Origin: an uncultured Chlorobiaceae bacterium | Lineage (GTDB): Bacteria > Bacteroidota > Chlorobiia > Chlorobiales > Chlorobiaceae | DNA: 15,696 nucleotides | Direction of reading: 5' to 3' | NCBI GenBank assembly: GCA_903838095.1 | Contig: CAILXE010000057.1 | Coordinates: forward strand, 1-15,696 | Part shown: one piece after another, positions 1 through 7,563 of the stretch | Numbering within the stretch: the first letter of the stretch is position 1 | Layout: each line of letters opens with the position of its first letter | The notes under the pieces: model-generated | Seen by the model: the letters and a program-made list of their open reading frames with translations, nothing else | The model's database searches: none | Told to the model about the DNA's origin: nothing | Program-made: the position numbers and the translations under genes

Positions 1-147
1 AAAGAAAAAAGAAAACAAGAAGCTTGTATAAGTGGAGCGAGGGGGGAAAACTTGATATCCATACACGACTAAAGAAATAATTGTAACTTTCTGAATTGTT
101 GTGTTTCTGAAGATTTGAGTATTGAATACCCTTAAGAAGAGATAGGA

Positions 148-179
148 AACCATTTGATATAAAAATATTAGAAATGGTT
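148..179. repeat. 8-bp inverted repeat in leader of the small secreted gene
   Basis: AACCATTT at 148-155 is repeated as its exact reverse complement AAATGGTT at 172-179, separated by 16 A/T-rich bases. It lies about 35 bases upstream of the ATG at 215, so it could be an operator half-site pair or a weak 5' UTR hairpin. I could not identify a convincing -35/-10 pair in 1-200, which is A/T rich and otherwise holds nothing I recognise. In sequence this AT-rich, an 8-bp match may be chance. Confidence 0.3.
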
Positions 180-214
180 AGAGGAAAAAACTTATTTTAA
201 TATTGGAGGGAATT

Positions 215-556
215 ATGAAGAAGAAATTTGTTACAGCAGTTCTTGCATTATCCTGTGTCGTTGTTTCTGTTGGTACTACGTTTGCAGCTGATCCTGTAGG
301 TTGCAATAATCTCAACATCTATGGGGTTGGTGTCAATTCACCGTTAGATGGAGATATTTTTGTAAATTTAATTCCAGATGCTGCCTGTGGTGCTTGGGGA
401 GCTGGTGTAAAAAAACAGTTTCTTTTGAGCGCTACGAACACTGATCAGACTTTGGCTGCAATATTGACAGCCTATTCAATGGGGCAAAAGCTGTGGATTA
501 AAGCTGATATTACAGCTGTTAATCCTCCGTTGGTAGCCATGTCAATGCATAAATAA
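215..556 (+). CDS. Small secreted protein of unknown function (signal peptide, two cysteines)
   Basis: A 113-residue protein. I chose the ATG at 215 because GGAGGG (205-210) sits four bases upstream; an in-frame TTG at 203 would overlap that ribosome site. Residues 1-24 are a clear Sec signal peptide: MKKK, a hydrophobic core, then TTFAA before Asp. The mature part is about 88 residues with only two cysteines (in VGCNN and AACGAW), which could form one disulfide in the periplasm. Its second half (LAAILTAYSMGQKLWIKAD) vaguely recalls small exported proteobacterial proteins with a 'CG...L..A...G' core, but I do not recognise the family and assign no function. It is AT-richer than the downstream genes and is followed directly by hairpins, so it is probably its own transcription unit and not part of the polysaccharide operon. 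It could equally be the last gene of an upstream unit. Confidence 0.8.
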   Translation: MKKKFVTAVLALSCVVVSVGTTFAADPVGCNNLNIYGVGVNSPLDGDIFVNLIPDAACGAWGAGVKKQFLLSATNTDQTLAAILTAYSMGQKLWIKADITAVNPPLVAMSMHK

Positions 557-567
557 AGTATATTTTT

Positions 568-596
568 ATAAATATTGACAGTGCGTCAATATTTAT
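568..596. terminator. Perfect 12-bp A/T-rich hairpin after the secreted protein gene
   Basis: Bases 568-579 (ATAAATATTGAC) pair perfectly with 585-596 around a five-base loop AGTGC. It begins 11 bases after the stop codon. It has no T-run after it, so alone it is a weak terminator; it may protect the 3' end of the transcript or act together with the terminator that follows. Confidence 0.55.
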
Positions 597-598
597 TG

Positions 599-644
599 AA
601 AAACAGTCTGTTGCTAGTAGTCTCAGCATAGGCTGTTTTTTTTT
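599..644 (+). terminator. Rho-independent terminator
   Basis: AAAAACAGTCTGT (599-611) can pair with ATAGGCTGTTTTT (628-640), with two G-U pairs, and the 3' arm runs into a nine-base T tract (636-644). This is a classic intrinsic terminator. It separates the small secreted gene from the exporter genes, implying that the polysaccharide operon has its own promoter in about 645-710. I see no strong sigma-70 match there. Confidence 0.8.
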
Positions 645-722
645 ATCTATAGAGGACGCTTCCTGTTGTGTGATTATGTCAAAAAAACAAATCAAACCGT
701 TAGTGAAAACGGAGTGCTTCGC

Positions 723-1577
723 ATGACTTCTCTTCACCATGGGACCAACCCTCACTCCGCTCAACCCACGTCCCTCTTGGCGCTGGGCAAAAGCCTCTGG
801 CACAACCGTCAGCTCCTTATGCAAATGACCAAGCGTGAAGTGGTGGGTCGCTACAAAGGCTCGGTCATGGGATTGGCATGGTCGTTTTTTAACCCAGTGT
901 TCATGTTGGTGGTATACACCTTTGTCTTTTCCGAGATTTTTAAATCCCGCTGGGGTGGGATTGGCGGTGACGCTAGCAAAACGCAATTTGCCTTGGTTCT
1001 TTTTGTCGGTTTGATAGTTCTGAACCTGTTTAGTGAGGTACTCAACCGCGCCCCCGGATTGATTCTTTCCAACGTCAATTACGTCAAGAAAGTTGTCTTC
1101 CCAATTGAAATACTGCCAGTCGTTGCCATGGGTGCTACTTTGTTTCATAGTCTTATCAGCCTTGGGGTACTATTGGCCGCCTTTGCACTTTTTAACGGCT
1201 ATCTGCAATGGACGGCAGTTTTTGCCCCATTTGTGCTCCTGCCATTAGTCATTCTCGCCCTTGGTATTTCCTGGATGCTTGCATCATTAGGTGTATTTCT
1301 GCGCGATGTCGGGCAAACCATCAGCATCATGACTACCGTTTTGATGTTTCTTTCCCCTGTCTTTTACCCGGTGACCGCAGTTCCGGAAAGATTCCGTCCG
1401 TTTATTATGGCTAACCCGCTCACTTTCATCATCGAGCAAGCGCGAGAAGTGTTGATCTGGGGGCATTTTCCGAACTGGATCGGTTTGGGCGGTTATACCT
1501 TTGCTGCTTCCTTTATTGCCTGGGCAGGTTACGCCTGGTTCCAAAAAACTAGAAAGGGGTTTGCTGATGTCCTTTGA
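723..1577 (+). CDS. wzm: ABC-2 type polysaccharide/O-antigen export permease (Wzm)
   Basis: A 284-residue inner-membrane permease that with Wzt forms the ATP-driven channel exporting an undecaprenyl-linked glycan. I preferred ATG 723 because GGAG (711-714) lies eight bases upstream; a TTG at 666 would add 19 residues unlike the family. Family hallmarks are visible: the N-terminal amphipathic part and KREVVGRYKGSVMGLAW (about 37-53), the NVNYVKKVVFPIEILP stretch (117-132) typical of Wzm/TagG/KpsM-type permeases, and FLSPVFYPVTAVP (209-221) followed by NPLTFIIEQAR (231-241). About six hydrophobic segments are present, at roughly 52-72, 87-108, 128-156, 164-190, 198-216 and 255-273. Length is normal for the family. 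The gene overlaps the following ATPase gene by 11 bases, indicating translational coupling. Confidence 0.95.
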   Translation: MTSLHHGTNPHSAQPTSLLALGKSLWHNRQLLMQMTKREVVGRYKGSVMGLAWSFFNPVFMLVVYTFVFSEIFKSRWGGIGGDASKTQFALVLFVGLIVLNLFSEVLNRAPGLILSNVNYVKKVVFPIEILPVVAMGATLFHSLISLGVLLAAFALFNGYLQWTAVFAPFVLLPLVILALGISWMLASLGVFLRDVGQTISIMTTVLMFLSPVFYPVTAVPERFRPFIMANPLTFIIEQAREVLIWGHFPNWIGLGGYTFAASFIAWAGYAWFQKTRKGFADVL

Positions 1578-3663
1578 TGATATCGCCATCCGTGTTACAA
1601 CACTCAGTAAACGTTACGAAATCTATAATACTCCGCGTGACAGGCTTAAACAATTTGTCTTGCCGCGTCTAAGACGGATGATGGGCAAATCACCCAAACA
1701 ATATTTCTGCGAATTTTGGGCGCTCAAAGATGTTACTTTCGAGATCAAAAAAGGTGAAACCGTAGGTATTATCGGTCTCAATGGTAGCGGCAAATCTACT
1801 CTGCTCCAAATGATCTGCGGCACGCTTAATCCAACCAGCGGCAGCATTCAAACTCATGGTCGCATTGCCGCCTTGCTGGAACTCGGTTCTGGCTTCAACC
1901 CCGAATTTACCGGGCGCGAAAATGTTTATATGAACGCTGCCGTGCTCGGTTTGAGCAAGGAAGAAGTGACTGCTCGCTTTAACGACATTGCCGCCTTTGC
2001 CGATATCGGTCAGTTCATCGAGCAGTCGGTCAAGACTTATTCCAGCGGGATGGTTGTGCGGTTGGCGTTTGCGGTTGCAGTGTGTGTCGATCCAGATATC
2101 CTCATTATCGACGAGGCCTTGGCGGTGGGCGACGCTGCCTTTCAATTCAAGTGCCTGGAACGGATGCAGCGTCTTACCAAATCTGGCACCACGCTGCTTT
2201 TTGTCTCTCACGACATGAGTATGGTTAAAAGTTTCTGCCACCAAGTGATCTATCTGGAACATGGACAGGAGAAGATGCAAGGTCAACCGGACGCTGTGGC
2301 AGAACAGTATTTCCTTGATATTCGTGACGAACAACGCCGCCATGTCTCGGGTGGAATGCCGGTGTTTCATAAGAAAGCTTTGGGTGAGAGTGGTTTGCCG
2401 GCGTTCGGGACGGAACAGGGCCGGATTGTTTCCGCCTGCTTTCTGCCCGACGAAGGCATGAAGGCGGTCATTGGTGTAGGTGAAACTGTTCGTATTCGCA
2501 TCGAGACTGAGTATGATCCCGAACTTCCAGGCGCGGCCATGAGCGTGATCCTGATGGACCGGCGTATGCTCGACATCGCTGGCAAATTTTTTTTCCTGCA
2601 TGCTGATGCAGAGCGAAAAGGAAAGTTGGTCGCAACCATTAATGTGGAATTTCATGTCCGGCTCTGGCCGGGAACCTACTTTCTCACTTTGCGTCTGGAA
2701 AGTCGGGGGATGGGACGGAATTTCATGCCGGTGGACAAGCAGACGGCTGTATTGTCTTTTGAAGTAACTCCTTACGAACCTGAGTTTCTGGGTACGGTGG
2801 ATGTCGGGATGAGGCAGGTACATCCCTCAACCATGTCGCCATCGGCACTGATTGCCGGGGAAAAGCAGCGAGTCGTTGCCCTACTGGCGATACGCAATGA
2901 GGCTCTTTACCTGCCCCGTTGCCTGGAACACTTGTACCAACAAGGGGTTGAGACCTGTATTATTGACAACGACTCAACTGATGAGAGTCTGAAAATTGCC
3001 AAACAATACATGGGGAAGGGGGTCTTTCGTATCGAGAGGCAGCCCTACATGGGCTACTTTGATTTGGTTGAACAACTGCAAATGAAGGAAAAACTGGCCG
3101 AGGAGATCGAGGCAGATTGGTTCATCCATCATGATGCTGATGAAATTTTGGAGGCGCCCCAAGCCAATATGACACTCCAAGAGGCTCTTACAGATGTCGA
3201 CAGGCTTGGTTACAATGTAGTCAATTTCGAAGAGTTTGTGTTTTTACCAGCAGATGACGATTCTACCTTTGAGGGTATGGATTATGTAACAATGATGCGT
3301 CATTATTATTTTTTTGCACCTTCAGAGCAACGCCTCCAGCGAGCTTGGAAGAAACACAAACAGCGGGTGGAATTGGCGACTTTTGCCGGTCACCACGTTC
3401 ATTTTAAAAACAAAAAGATATACCTGCAAAACTTCAAACTACGCCATTACATCGTGCTTAGCCATGAGCATCTACTCCGAAAATACGGCCGAGAACGTGT
3501 ATACAGCCGGAAGGAAGTGGAAGAGCGCCAATGGCACGGTGCGCGTGCCCATTTCGACCCAACCAGGGTGAGATTGCCTCGTCGGGAGGAATTGCGGAAT
3601 CTTGATACCGACGGTTGGAACCGTTCCAATCCTTTTACCACCCATCCCTTTTTCGGGGAATGA
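1567..3663 (+). CDS. wzt: Wzt ATPase with sugar-binding domain fused to a C-terminal glycosyltransferase domain
   Basis: A 698-residue protein starting at ATG 1567, with AAAGGGG (1553-1559) at good spacing. Residues 1-250 are the ABC ATPase: Walker A GLNGSGKST (70-78), the signature region YSSGMVVRLAF (158-168), Walker B ILIIDEALAVGD (178-189) and the H-loop SHD (214-216). Residues about 280-415 look like the beta-rich Wzt C-terminal carbohydrate-binding domain that reads the finished glycan. Wzt proteins commonly end about there (roughly 400-450 residues). Here a third domain follows (about 433-698): RVVALLAIRNEALYLPRC, IIDNDSTD (465-472) and HHDADE (521-526), the pattern of a GT-A, GT2-like transferase with a DAD metal/nucleotide motif. 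There is no stop or frameshift between domains. I infer coupling of a late glycosyl transfer, perhaps a cap, to export. ATPase assignment is firm, the CBM likely, the GT activity probable. Confidence 0.92.
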   Translation: MSFDDIAIRVTTLSKRYEIYNTPRDRLKQFVLPRLRRMMGKSPKQYFCEFWALKDVTFEIKKGETVGIIGLNGSGKSTLLQMICGTLNPTSGSIQTHGRIAALLELGSGFNPEFTGRENVYMNAAVLGLSKEEVTARFNDIAAFADIGQFIEQSVKTYSSGMVVRLAFAVAVCVDPDILIIDEALAVGDAAFQFKCLERMQRLTKSGTTLLFVSHDMSMVKSFCHQVIYLEHGQEKMQGQPDAVAEQYFLDIRDEQRRHVSGGMPVFHKKALGESGLPAFGTEQGRIVSACFLPDEGMKAVIGVGETVRIRIETEYDPELPGAAMSVILMDRRMLDIAGKFFFLHADAERKGKLVATINVEFHVRLWPGTYFLTLRLESRGMGRNFMPVDKQTAVLSFEVTPYEPEFLGTVDVGMRQVHPSTMSPSALIAGEKQRVVALLAIRNEALYLPRCLEHLYQQGVETCIIDNDSTDESLKIAKQYMGKGVFRIERQPYMGYFDLVEQLQMKEKLAEEIEADWFIHHDADEILEAPQANMTLQEALTDVDRLGYNVVNFEEFVFLPADDDSTFEGMDYVTMMRHYYFFAPSEQRLQRAWKKHKQRVELATFAGHHVHFKNKKIYLQNFKLRHYIVLSHEHLLRKYGRERVYSRKEVEERQWHGARAHFDPTRVRLPRREELRNLDTDGWNRSNPFTTHPFFGE

Positions 3664-3667
3664 TAGT

Positions 3668-4447
3668 ATGGCAATAAAAGAGATTCCCATCATAGTCGGT
3701 GGTTTTTATCGTTCCGGGACATCTTTGACCCGCCGCCTACTGGACGCGCACAGCCGGATTCATTGCGGTCCTGAGGTTAAGTTCTTCAAGGATCTGCGCG
3801 GTGATTATCTGGATGACCCCCTCGGGCATGTCCGTTTCTTCTCCACTCTGCCGTCCCTGGGGTTAGAGCTGGATGAGATTCGAGACATTTTTGGTCGCGC
3901 ATTCATTGAGGCGCATGAACTTGCGACCCACAAGGCGGGCAAGGTGAGGTGGGCGGACAAAAATCCAGAAAACGTGTTGTATCTTGAACAATGGAAGCAT
4001 TTATTGCCAGGCGGGTTCGCGTTTATCCACGTGGTGCGTCATCCATTGGATGTGCTTGCCTCCCTGCTTGAGATCGGCTTTCCCAGGGCCGTGCCAGCAA
4101 CTTTCGAGGACAAGATCAAATTCCTTAAGACCTTCGTGGATGCGGGTTCGCAATATGAAACCCTGCATCCATCGATGAGCTTTCGTGTTCGTTACGAGGA
4201 ATTGGTAGCCGCCCCCACCACTACGCTGAAATCTCTATTTAATTGGCTCGGGGAGGATTTTGAACCGCAGGTATTGGATAGCTTCAGCCATGCTGAGCGA
4301 AGACGGGGAATAGAAGATCCTAAGGTTACCATGTCAAAGACTGTGCATGATCGAAGTGTCGGGCGTTGGCGGACCGACTTGACCTCGGAACAACTTGAAA
4401 TTGCCCGAGCTATTTTGGGGGCATCATTTTCGAGCTACGCAATATAA
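3668..4447 (+). CDS. PAPS-dependent sulfotransferase family protein
   Basis: A 259-residue cytoplasmic protein predicted to move sulfate from PAPS to a sugar hydroxyl. ATG 3668 is preferred over an upstream in-frame ATG at 3602 because it begins four bases after the wzt stop, GGGGA (3655-3659) lies eight bases before it, and the protein then starts at the first beta strand. Motifs: the 5'-phosphosulfate loop FYRSGTSLT (13-21), WADKNP (95-100), the 3'-phosphate site VVRHPLDVLAS (122-132) with Arg124, RYEELVAAP (175-183) and VGRWRTDLTSEQ (231-242). All are typical of bacterial Sulfotransfer_3-type enzymes, and length is in the normal range. Its position between the exporter and a second sulfotransferase-bearing gene suggests that the exported glycan, or its cap, is sulfated. 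The acceptor cannot be told from sequence. No PAPS-synthesis genes are in this window, so PAPS must come from elsewhere. Confidence 0.88.
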   Translation: MAIKEIPIIVGGFYRSGTSLTRRLLDAHSRIHCGPEVKFFKDLRGDYLDDPLGHVRFFSTLPSLGLELDEIRDIFGRAFIEAHELATHKAGKVRWADKNPENVLYLEQWKHLLPGGFAFIHVVRHPLDVLASLLEIGFPRAVPATFEDKIKFLKTFVDAGSQYETLHPSMSFRVRYEELVAAPTTTLKSLFNWLGEDFEPQVLDSFSHAERRRGIEDPKVTMSKTVHDRSVGRWRTDLTSEQLEIARAILGASFSSYAI

Positions 4448-4468
4448 AAACTCAACTAAGTAATCTGT

Positions 4469-7400
4469 ATGGATGACAAGAAAAAAGCTATTGTTGTTGT
4501 TTTGGGCATGCACCGCAGTGGCACGAGTGCTATTACGCGAGGCTTACAAGTAATGGGTGTGAGGCTTGGTGATAGATTAATGCCCTCCTTTGAGGGTAAT
4601 AATGCTAAAGGATTTTGGGAGGACATTGATCTTAATGCCCTGAATATTGAAATGTTGAATGCCCTTGGTAGTGATTGGCATCATTTAACACCTATTGACC
4701 CAATCGATATAGAGATTCTACGCAAGAAAGGTTACTTCCTTCGTGCCGCTGTGTTACTTCGCCAGAAAATTAGCAGTGCACCTGTTTTTGGTTTCAAAGA
4801 TCCTCGTGTAGCAAAACTATTACCATTCTGGAAAGAGGTCTTCATTCACTGTCAATTCGATGTGAGCTATGTCCTTACCGTGCGTCATCCACTCAGTGTA
4901 GTCAACTCTTTGGCTAAACGTGATAATATTGAAGCAGGGCAGAGCTATTTTCTGTGGTTGGGCTATGTTCTCACGAGTCTGACCGACAGCACTGTTGATA
5001 AGCGGGTGCTTGTTGACTATGACTGCCTGATGCAATCACCGGATCGTGAGTTGATGCGAGTTGCAAATTGCACTGGTCTGGAAATTGATCCTGCAGAGCT
5101 ACAAAGCTATAAAACCGAGTTTCTTGATCAAGGGCTGCGGCATACGGTTTACGCTTTGAATGATTTACTGCTGGATGACACTTGCCCCTTTATGGTACGT
5201 GAGGTCTACACAGCTTTACTTGATGTGGCATCCGATAAAACCAAGTTTAATGATTTAGAGTTTCAGAATAAAGTAGTGCGTTGGTCAGACGAATTTTCGC
5301 GATTTAGATCATCGTTATTGCTGATAGATAGGATTTTTGCACAAAAGGTCGTTGCTATGCAAGCCTTGGCTGAACGTGATGGGCAGATAAATCGTCTTAA
5401 TCAAGTCGTGACTGAACGTGATGGGCAGATAAATCATCTTAATCAAGTCGTGACCGAACGTGATGGGCAGATAAATCATCTTAATCAAGTCGTGACCGAA
5501 CGTGATGGGCAGATCGCTGACTTGTACACCTCAAACAGTTGGCGAATTACGCAGCCATTACGTATCGCTGTTTACCAGATGAAACGTGTCCAACGTGTTG
5601 TGGCATTGGCAATCTCTGCTATTAAACGTCGCGGCGGCTTGAGAAATACAATTAAAAAAGCAATGCAGTTATACCATTATGAGGGCTTGTCGGGCATCAG
5701 ACGTGGTTTCAGAACCATCACCACATCAGGTCAGGTTCTTCCAACGCTGGGTTCCGATAAATATGACAGAAATGACTATACTGAATGGATTCGTCGTTAT
5801 GATACGCTTACTGACGAAACACGCACCATCATGTGCGCACGCATCAATAGCTTTTCACGTAAACCGCTCATTTCAGTGGTGATGCCCACTTATAACCCCA
5901 AGCCGGAATGGTTGGTCGAAGCGATTGAATCTGTGCGCAAGCAAATTTACCCCCATTGGGAGTTGTGCATCGCCGATGATGCCTCTACCGACAATTCTAT
6001 CCGTCTCATTTTGGAACGTTACGCGAAGGAGGATTCACGCATTAAAGTGGCGTTCCGCAAGCAAAATGGTCATATCTCTGCGGCATCCAACAGCGCACTG
6101 GAGCTAGTTACTGGAGAGTGGGTTGCTTTGTTGGATCACGATGATTTATTCGCCGAACACGCATTGTTCTGGGTGGTAGATGCCATCCAGAACAATCCTG
6201 ATGTCCGCCTGATTTATTCGGACGAGGATAAGATAGATGAAGTAGGTAAAAGATTTGACCCTTACTTCAAATGCGATTGGAATGTGGACTTGTTCTATTC
6301 GCACAATCTGATCTCACATTTAGGGGTTTATCGTACAGACCTTTTGAGTAGTATTGGTGAATTTAGAGAGGGGTTGGAGGGTGCGCAGGACTACGACCTG
6401 GCCTTACGCTGCGTTGAATGTATTGAAGCCAAACAGATTCATCACATCCCCCGTGTGCTCTATCACTGGCGCATGCATGCTGAGAGCACGGCACAATCTG
6501 TGGACGCTAAACCCTATGCCATGCTGGCTGGGGAAAGGGCACTGAATGAGCACTTTCAGAGGGAAAAAATAAATGCCCAGGCCGAGTTCGTCGGTTACGG
6601 TTATAGGCTGTGCTACGCCCTGCCACTTTCCCCACCGATGGTCAGTTTGATCATACCTACCAGAAATGGGCTCCAACTGATTCGACAGTGCATTGAAAGT
6701 ATCCTTAAGAAAACCACATATCCGAATTATGAAATCCTGATAATTGATAATGGTTCGGACGATCCAGTAACACTTCAATACCTCGATAAACTGAAAGCTG
6801 AAGAGCGGGTAAGAGTAGTGCGTGATGACCGTCTCTTTAATTATTCTGCGCTGAATAATGCTGCTGTGAAATTGGCGCAGGGCGAGGTGCTGGGGTTACT
6901 TAACAACGATCTGGAAATCATCTCACCCAAGTGGTTGTCGGAGATGGTTAGTTTTGCGTTGCAGCCACGCGTAGGCGCAGTGGGCGCGCGGCTTTGGTAT
7001 TCAAATGAGAGACTTCAGCATGGTGGTATAATTTTAGGCGTAGGTGGGGTTGCGGGACATTCGCATAAACACCTACCTCGTGGCTCTTATGGTTGTTTTA
7101 ATCGCGCAAATCTGATTCAAGGTTTTTCGGCTGTAACGGGTGCTTGTCTCGTTATCCGGAAGACAATTTATGAAGAAGTCATGGGGTTGAATGAGGCTGA
7201 CCTCCAGGTCGCCTTCAACGATGTCGATTTCTGTCTCCGCGTGCGAGCAGCGGGTTATCGCAATGTCTGGACGCCCTATGCTGAATTGTATCATCACGAG
7301 TCCGCTACGCGGGGCTTTGAGGATAGCGCTGAGAAGCAGGCACGCTTTGCCAAAGAAGTGCACTACATGCAGCAAGAATGGGGTGATAGGCTATTGAATG

Positions 7401-7486
7401 ATCCTGCCTACAGCCCCAATTTGACGCTTGACCATGAAGACTTCAGTCTTGCCTGGCCGCCGAGGGTTGAACTCTTAGTGCCCTAG
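4469..7486 (+). CDS. Fusion: sulfotransferase-like domain, repeated coiled-coil linker, two GT2 glycosyltransferase domains
   Basis: A 1005-residue protein starting 21 bases after the previous stop; the ribosome site is weak. Residues 8-290: sulfotransferase-like, with VVVLGMHRSGTS (9-20), the GFWED motif (48-52), GFKDPR (108-113) and TVRHPLSVVNSL (137-148). Residues 302-350: three and a half copies of a 14-residue unit, ERDGQINxLNQVVT, then SWRITQPLR (357-365), a motif often seen at the end of coiled coils in fused bacterial glycosyltransferases. Residues 466-700: first GT2 domain with SVVMPTYNP (469-477), DDAS (503-506), LDHDD (555-559) and QDYDLALR (640-647). Residues 723-970: second GT2 domain with SLIIPTRNG (726-734), DNGSDD (760-765), LLNNDLE (810-816) and FNDVDFCLRVRAAGY (916-930). 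Both GT domains look intact, so it is probably bifunctional or polymerising. No membrane segment is evident. The N-terminal domain probably binds PAPS, but activity is inferred. Confidence 0.9.
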   Translation: MDDKKKAIVVVLGMHRSGTSAITRGLQVMGVRLGDRLMPSFEGNNAKGFWEDIDLNALNIEMLNALGSDWHHLTPIDPIDIEILRKKGYFLRAAVLLRQKISSAPVFGFKDPRVAKLLPFWKEVFIHCQFDVSYVLTVRHPLSVVNSLAKRDNIEAGQSYFLWLGYVLTSLTDSTVDKRVLVDYDCLMQSPDRELMRVANCTGLEIDPAELQSYKTEFLDQGLRHTVYALNDLLLDDTCPFMVREVYTALLDVASDKTKFNDLEFQNKVVRWSDEFSRFRSSLLLIDRIFAQKVVAMQALAERDGQINRLNQVVTERDGQINHLNQVVTERDGQINHLNQVVTERDGQIADLYTSNSWRITQPLRIAVYQMKRVQRVVALAISAIKRRGGLRNTIKKAMQLYHYEGLSGIRRGFRTITTSGQVLPTLGSDKYDRNDYTEWIRRYDTLTDETRTIMCARINSFSRKPLISVVMPTYNPKPEWLVEAIESVRKQIYPHWELCIADDASTDNSIRLILERYAKEDSRIKVAFRKQNGHISAASNSALELVTGEWVALLDHDDLFAEHALFWVVDAIQNNPDVRLIYSDEDKIDEVGKRFDPYFKCDWNVDLFYSHNLISHLGVYRTDLLSSIGEFREGLEGAQDYDLALRCVECIEAKQIHHIPRVLYHWRMHAESTAQSVDAKPYAMLAGERALNEHFQREKINAQAEFVGYGYRLCYALPLSPPMVSLIIPTRNGLQLIRQCIESILKKTTYPNYEILIIDNGSDDPVTLQYLDKLKAEERVRVVRDDRLFNYSALNNAAVKLAQGEVLGLLNNDLEIISPKWLSEMVSFALQPRVGAVGARLWYSNERLQHGGIILGVGGVAGHSHKHLPRGSYGCFNRANLIQGFSAVTGACLVIRKTIYEEVMGLNEADLQVAFNDVDFCLRVRAAGYRNVWTPYAELYHHESATRGFEDSAEKQARFAKEVHYMQQEWGDRLLNDPAYSPNLTLDHEDFSLAWPPRVELLVP
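5372..5514 (+). repeat. 42-bp in-frame tandem repeat (3.4 copies) inside the fusion gene
   Basis: Units at 5372-5413, 5414-5455 and 5456-5497, followed by 17 matching bases of a fourth (5498-5514). Units 2 and 3 are identical in DNA; unit 1 differs at two positions (CGT/CAT and a final T/C). The unit length is a multiple of 3 and equals two heptads (14 residues). Hydrophobic Ile6, Leu9 and Val13 fall at a/d/a spacing, with Arg at the fourth core position, fitting a short, rather polar coiled coil. The near-identity implies recent duplication and likely copy-number variation between strains. Confidence 0.9.
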
Positions 7487-7563
7487 TGCAAGGATTCAAC
7501 AAATACAATTCAGCTGCATCGATAAGGCCTAATGCCTAAAATTACTTAATAGAGTCTGTGTGA

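Noticed and set aside
645..722. Search for a JUMPStart/ops element or promoter ahead of the exporter genes
   Set aside because: No GGCGGTAG ops core and no convincing -35/-10 pair is visible in this stretch, so nothing is annotated.
519..1148. 209-codon open frame on the minus strand
   Set aside because: It runs across the terminator hairpins and the first half of wzm; the product has low-complexity, non-protein-like character and no ribosome site was evident.
1690..2823. 377-codon open frame on the minus strand
   Set aside because: It lies entirely opposite the wzt coding sequence, whose motifs are unmistakable, and its translation shows no recognisable domain. It is an antisense shadow.
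5372..5514. Direct repeats considered as a CRISPR array or regulatory iterons
   Set aside because: The repeats are contiguous with no spacers, are in frame within a 1005-residue protein and have a 14-residue heptad-type period.
6404..6778. 124-codon minus-strand open frame
   Set aside because: Opposite the junction of the two GT2 domains, with no motif or ribosome site; shadow frame.
7487..7563. Possible terminator or promoter between the fusion gene and the HAD-UbiA gene
   Set aside because: Only a 4-bp stem (AGGC/GCCT near 7526-7540) with no T tract; too weak to call, so I regard the operon as continuous.
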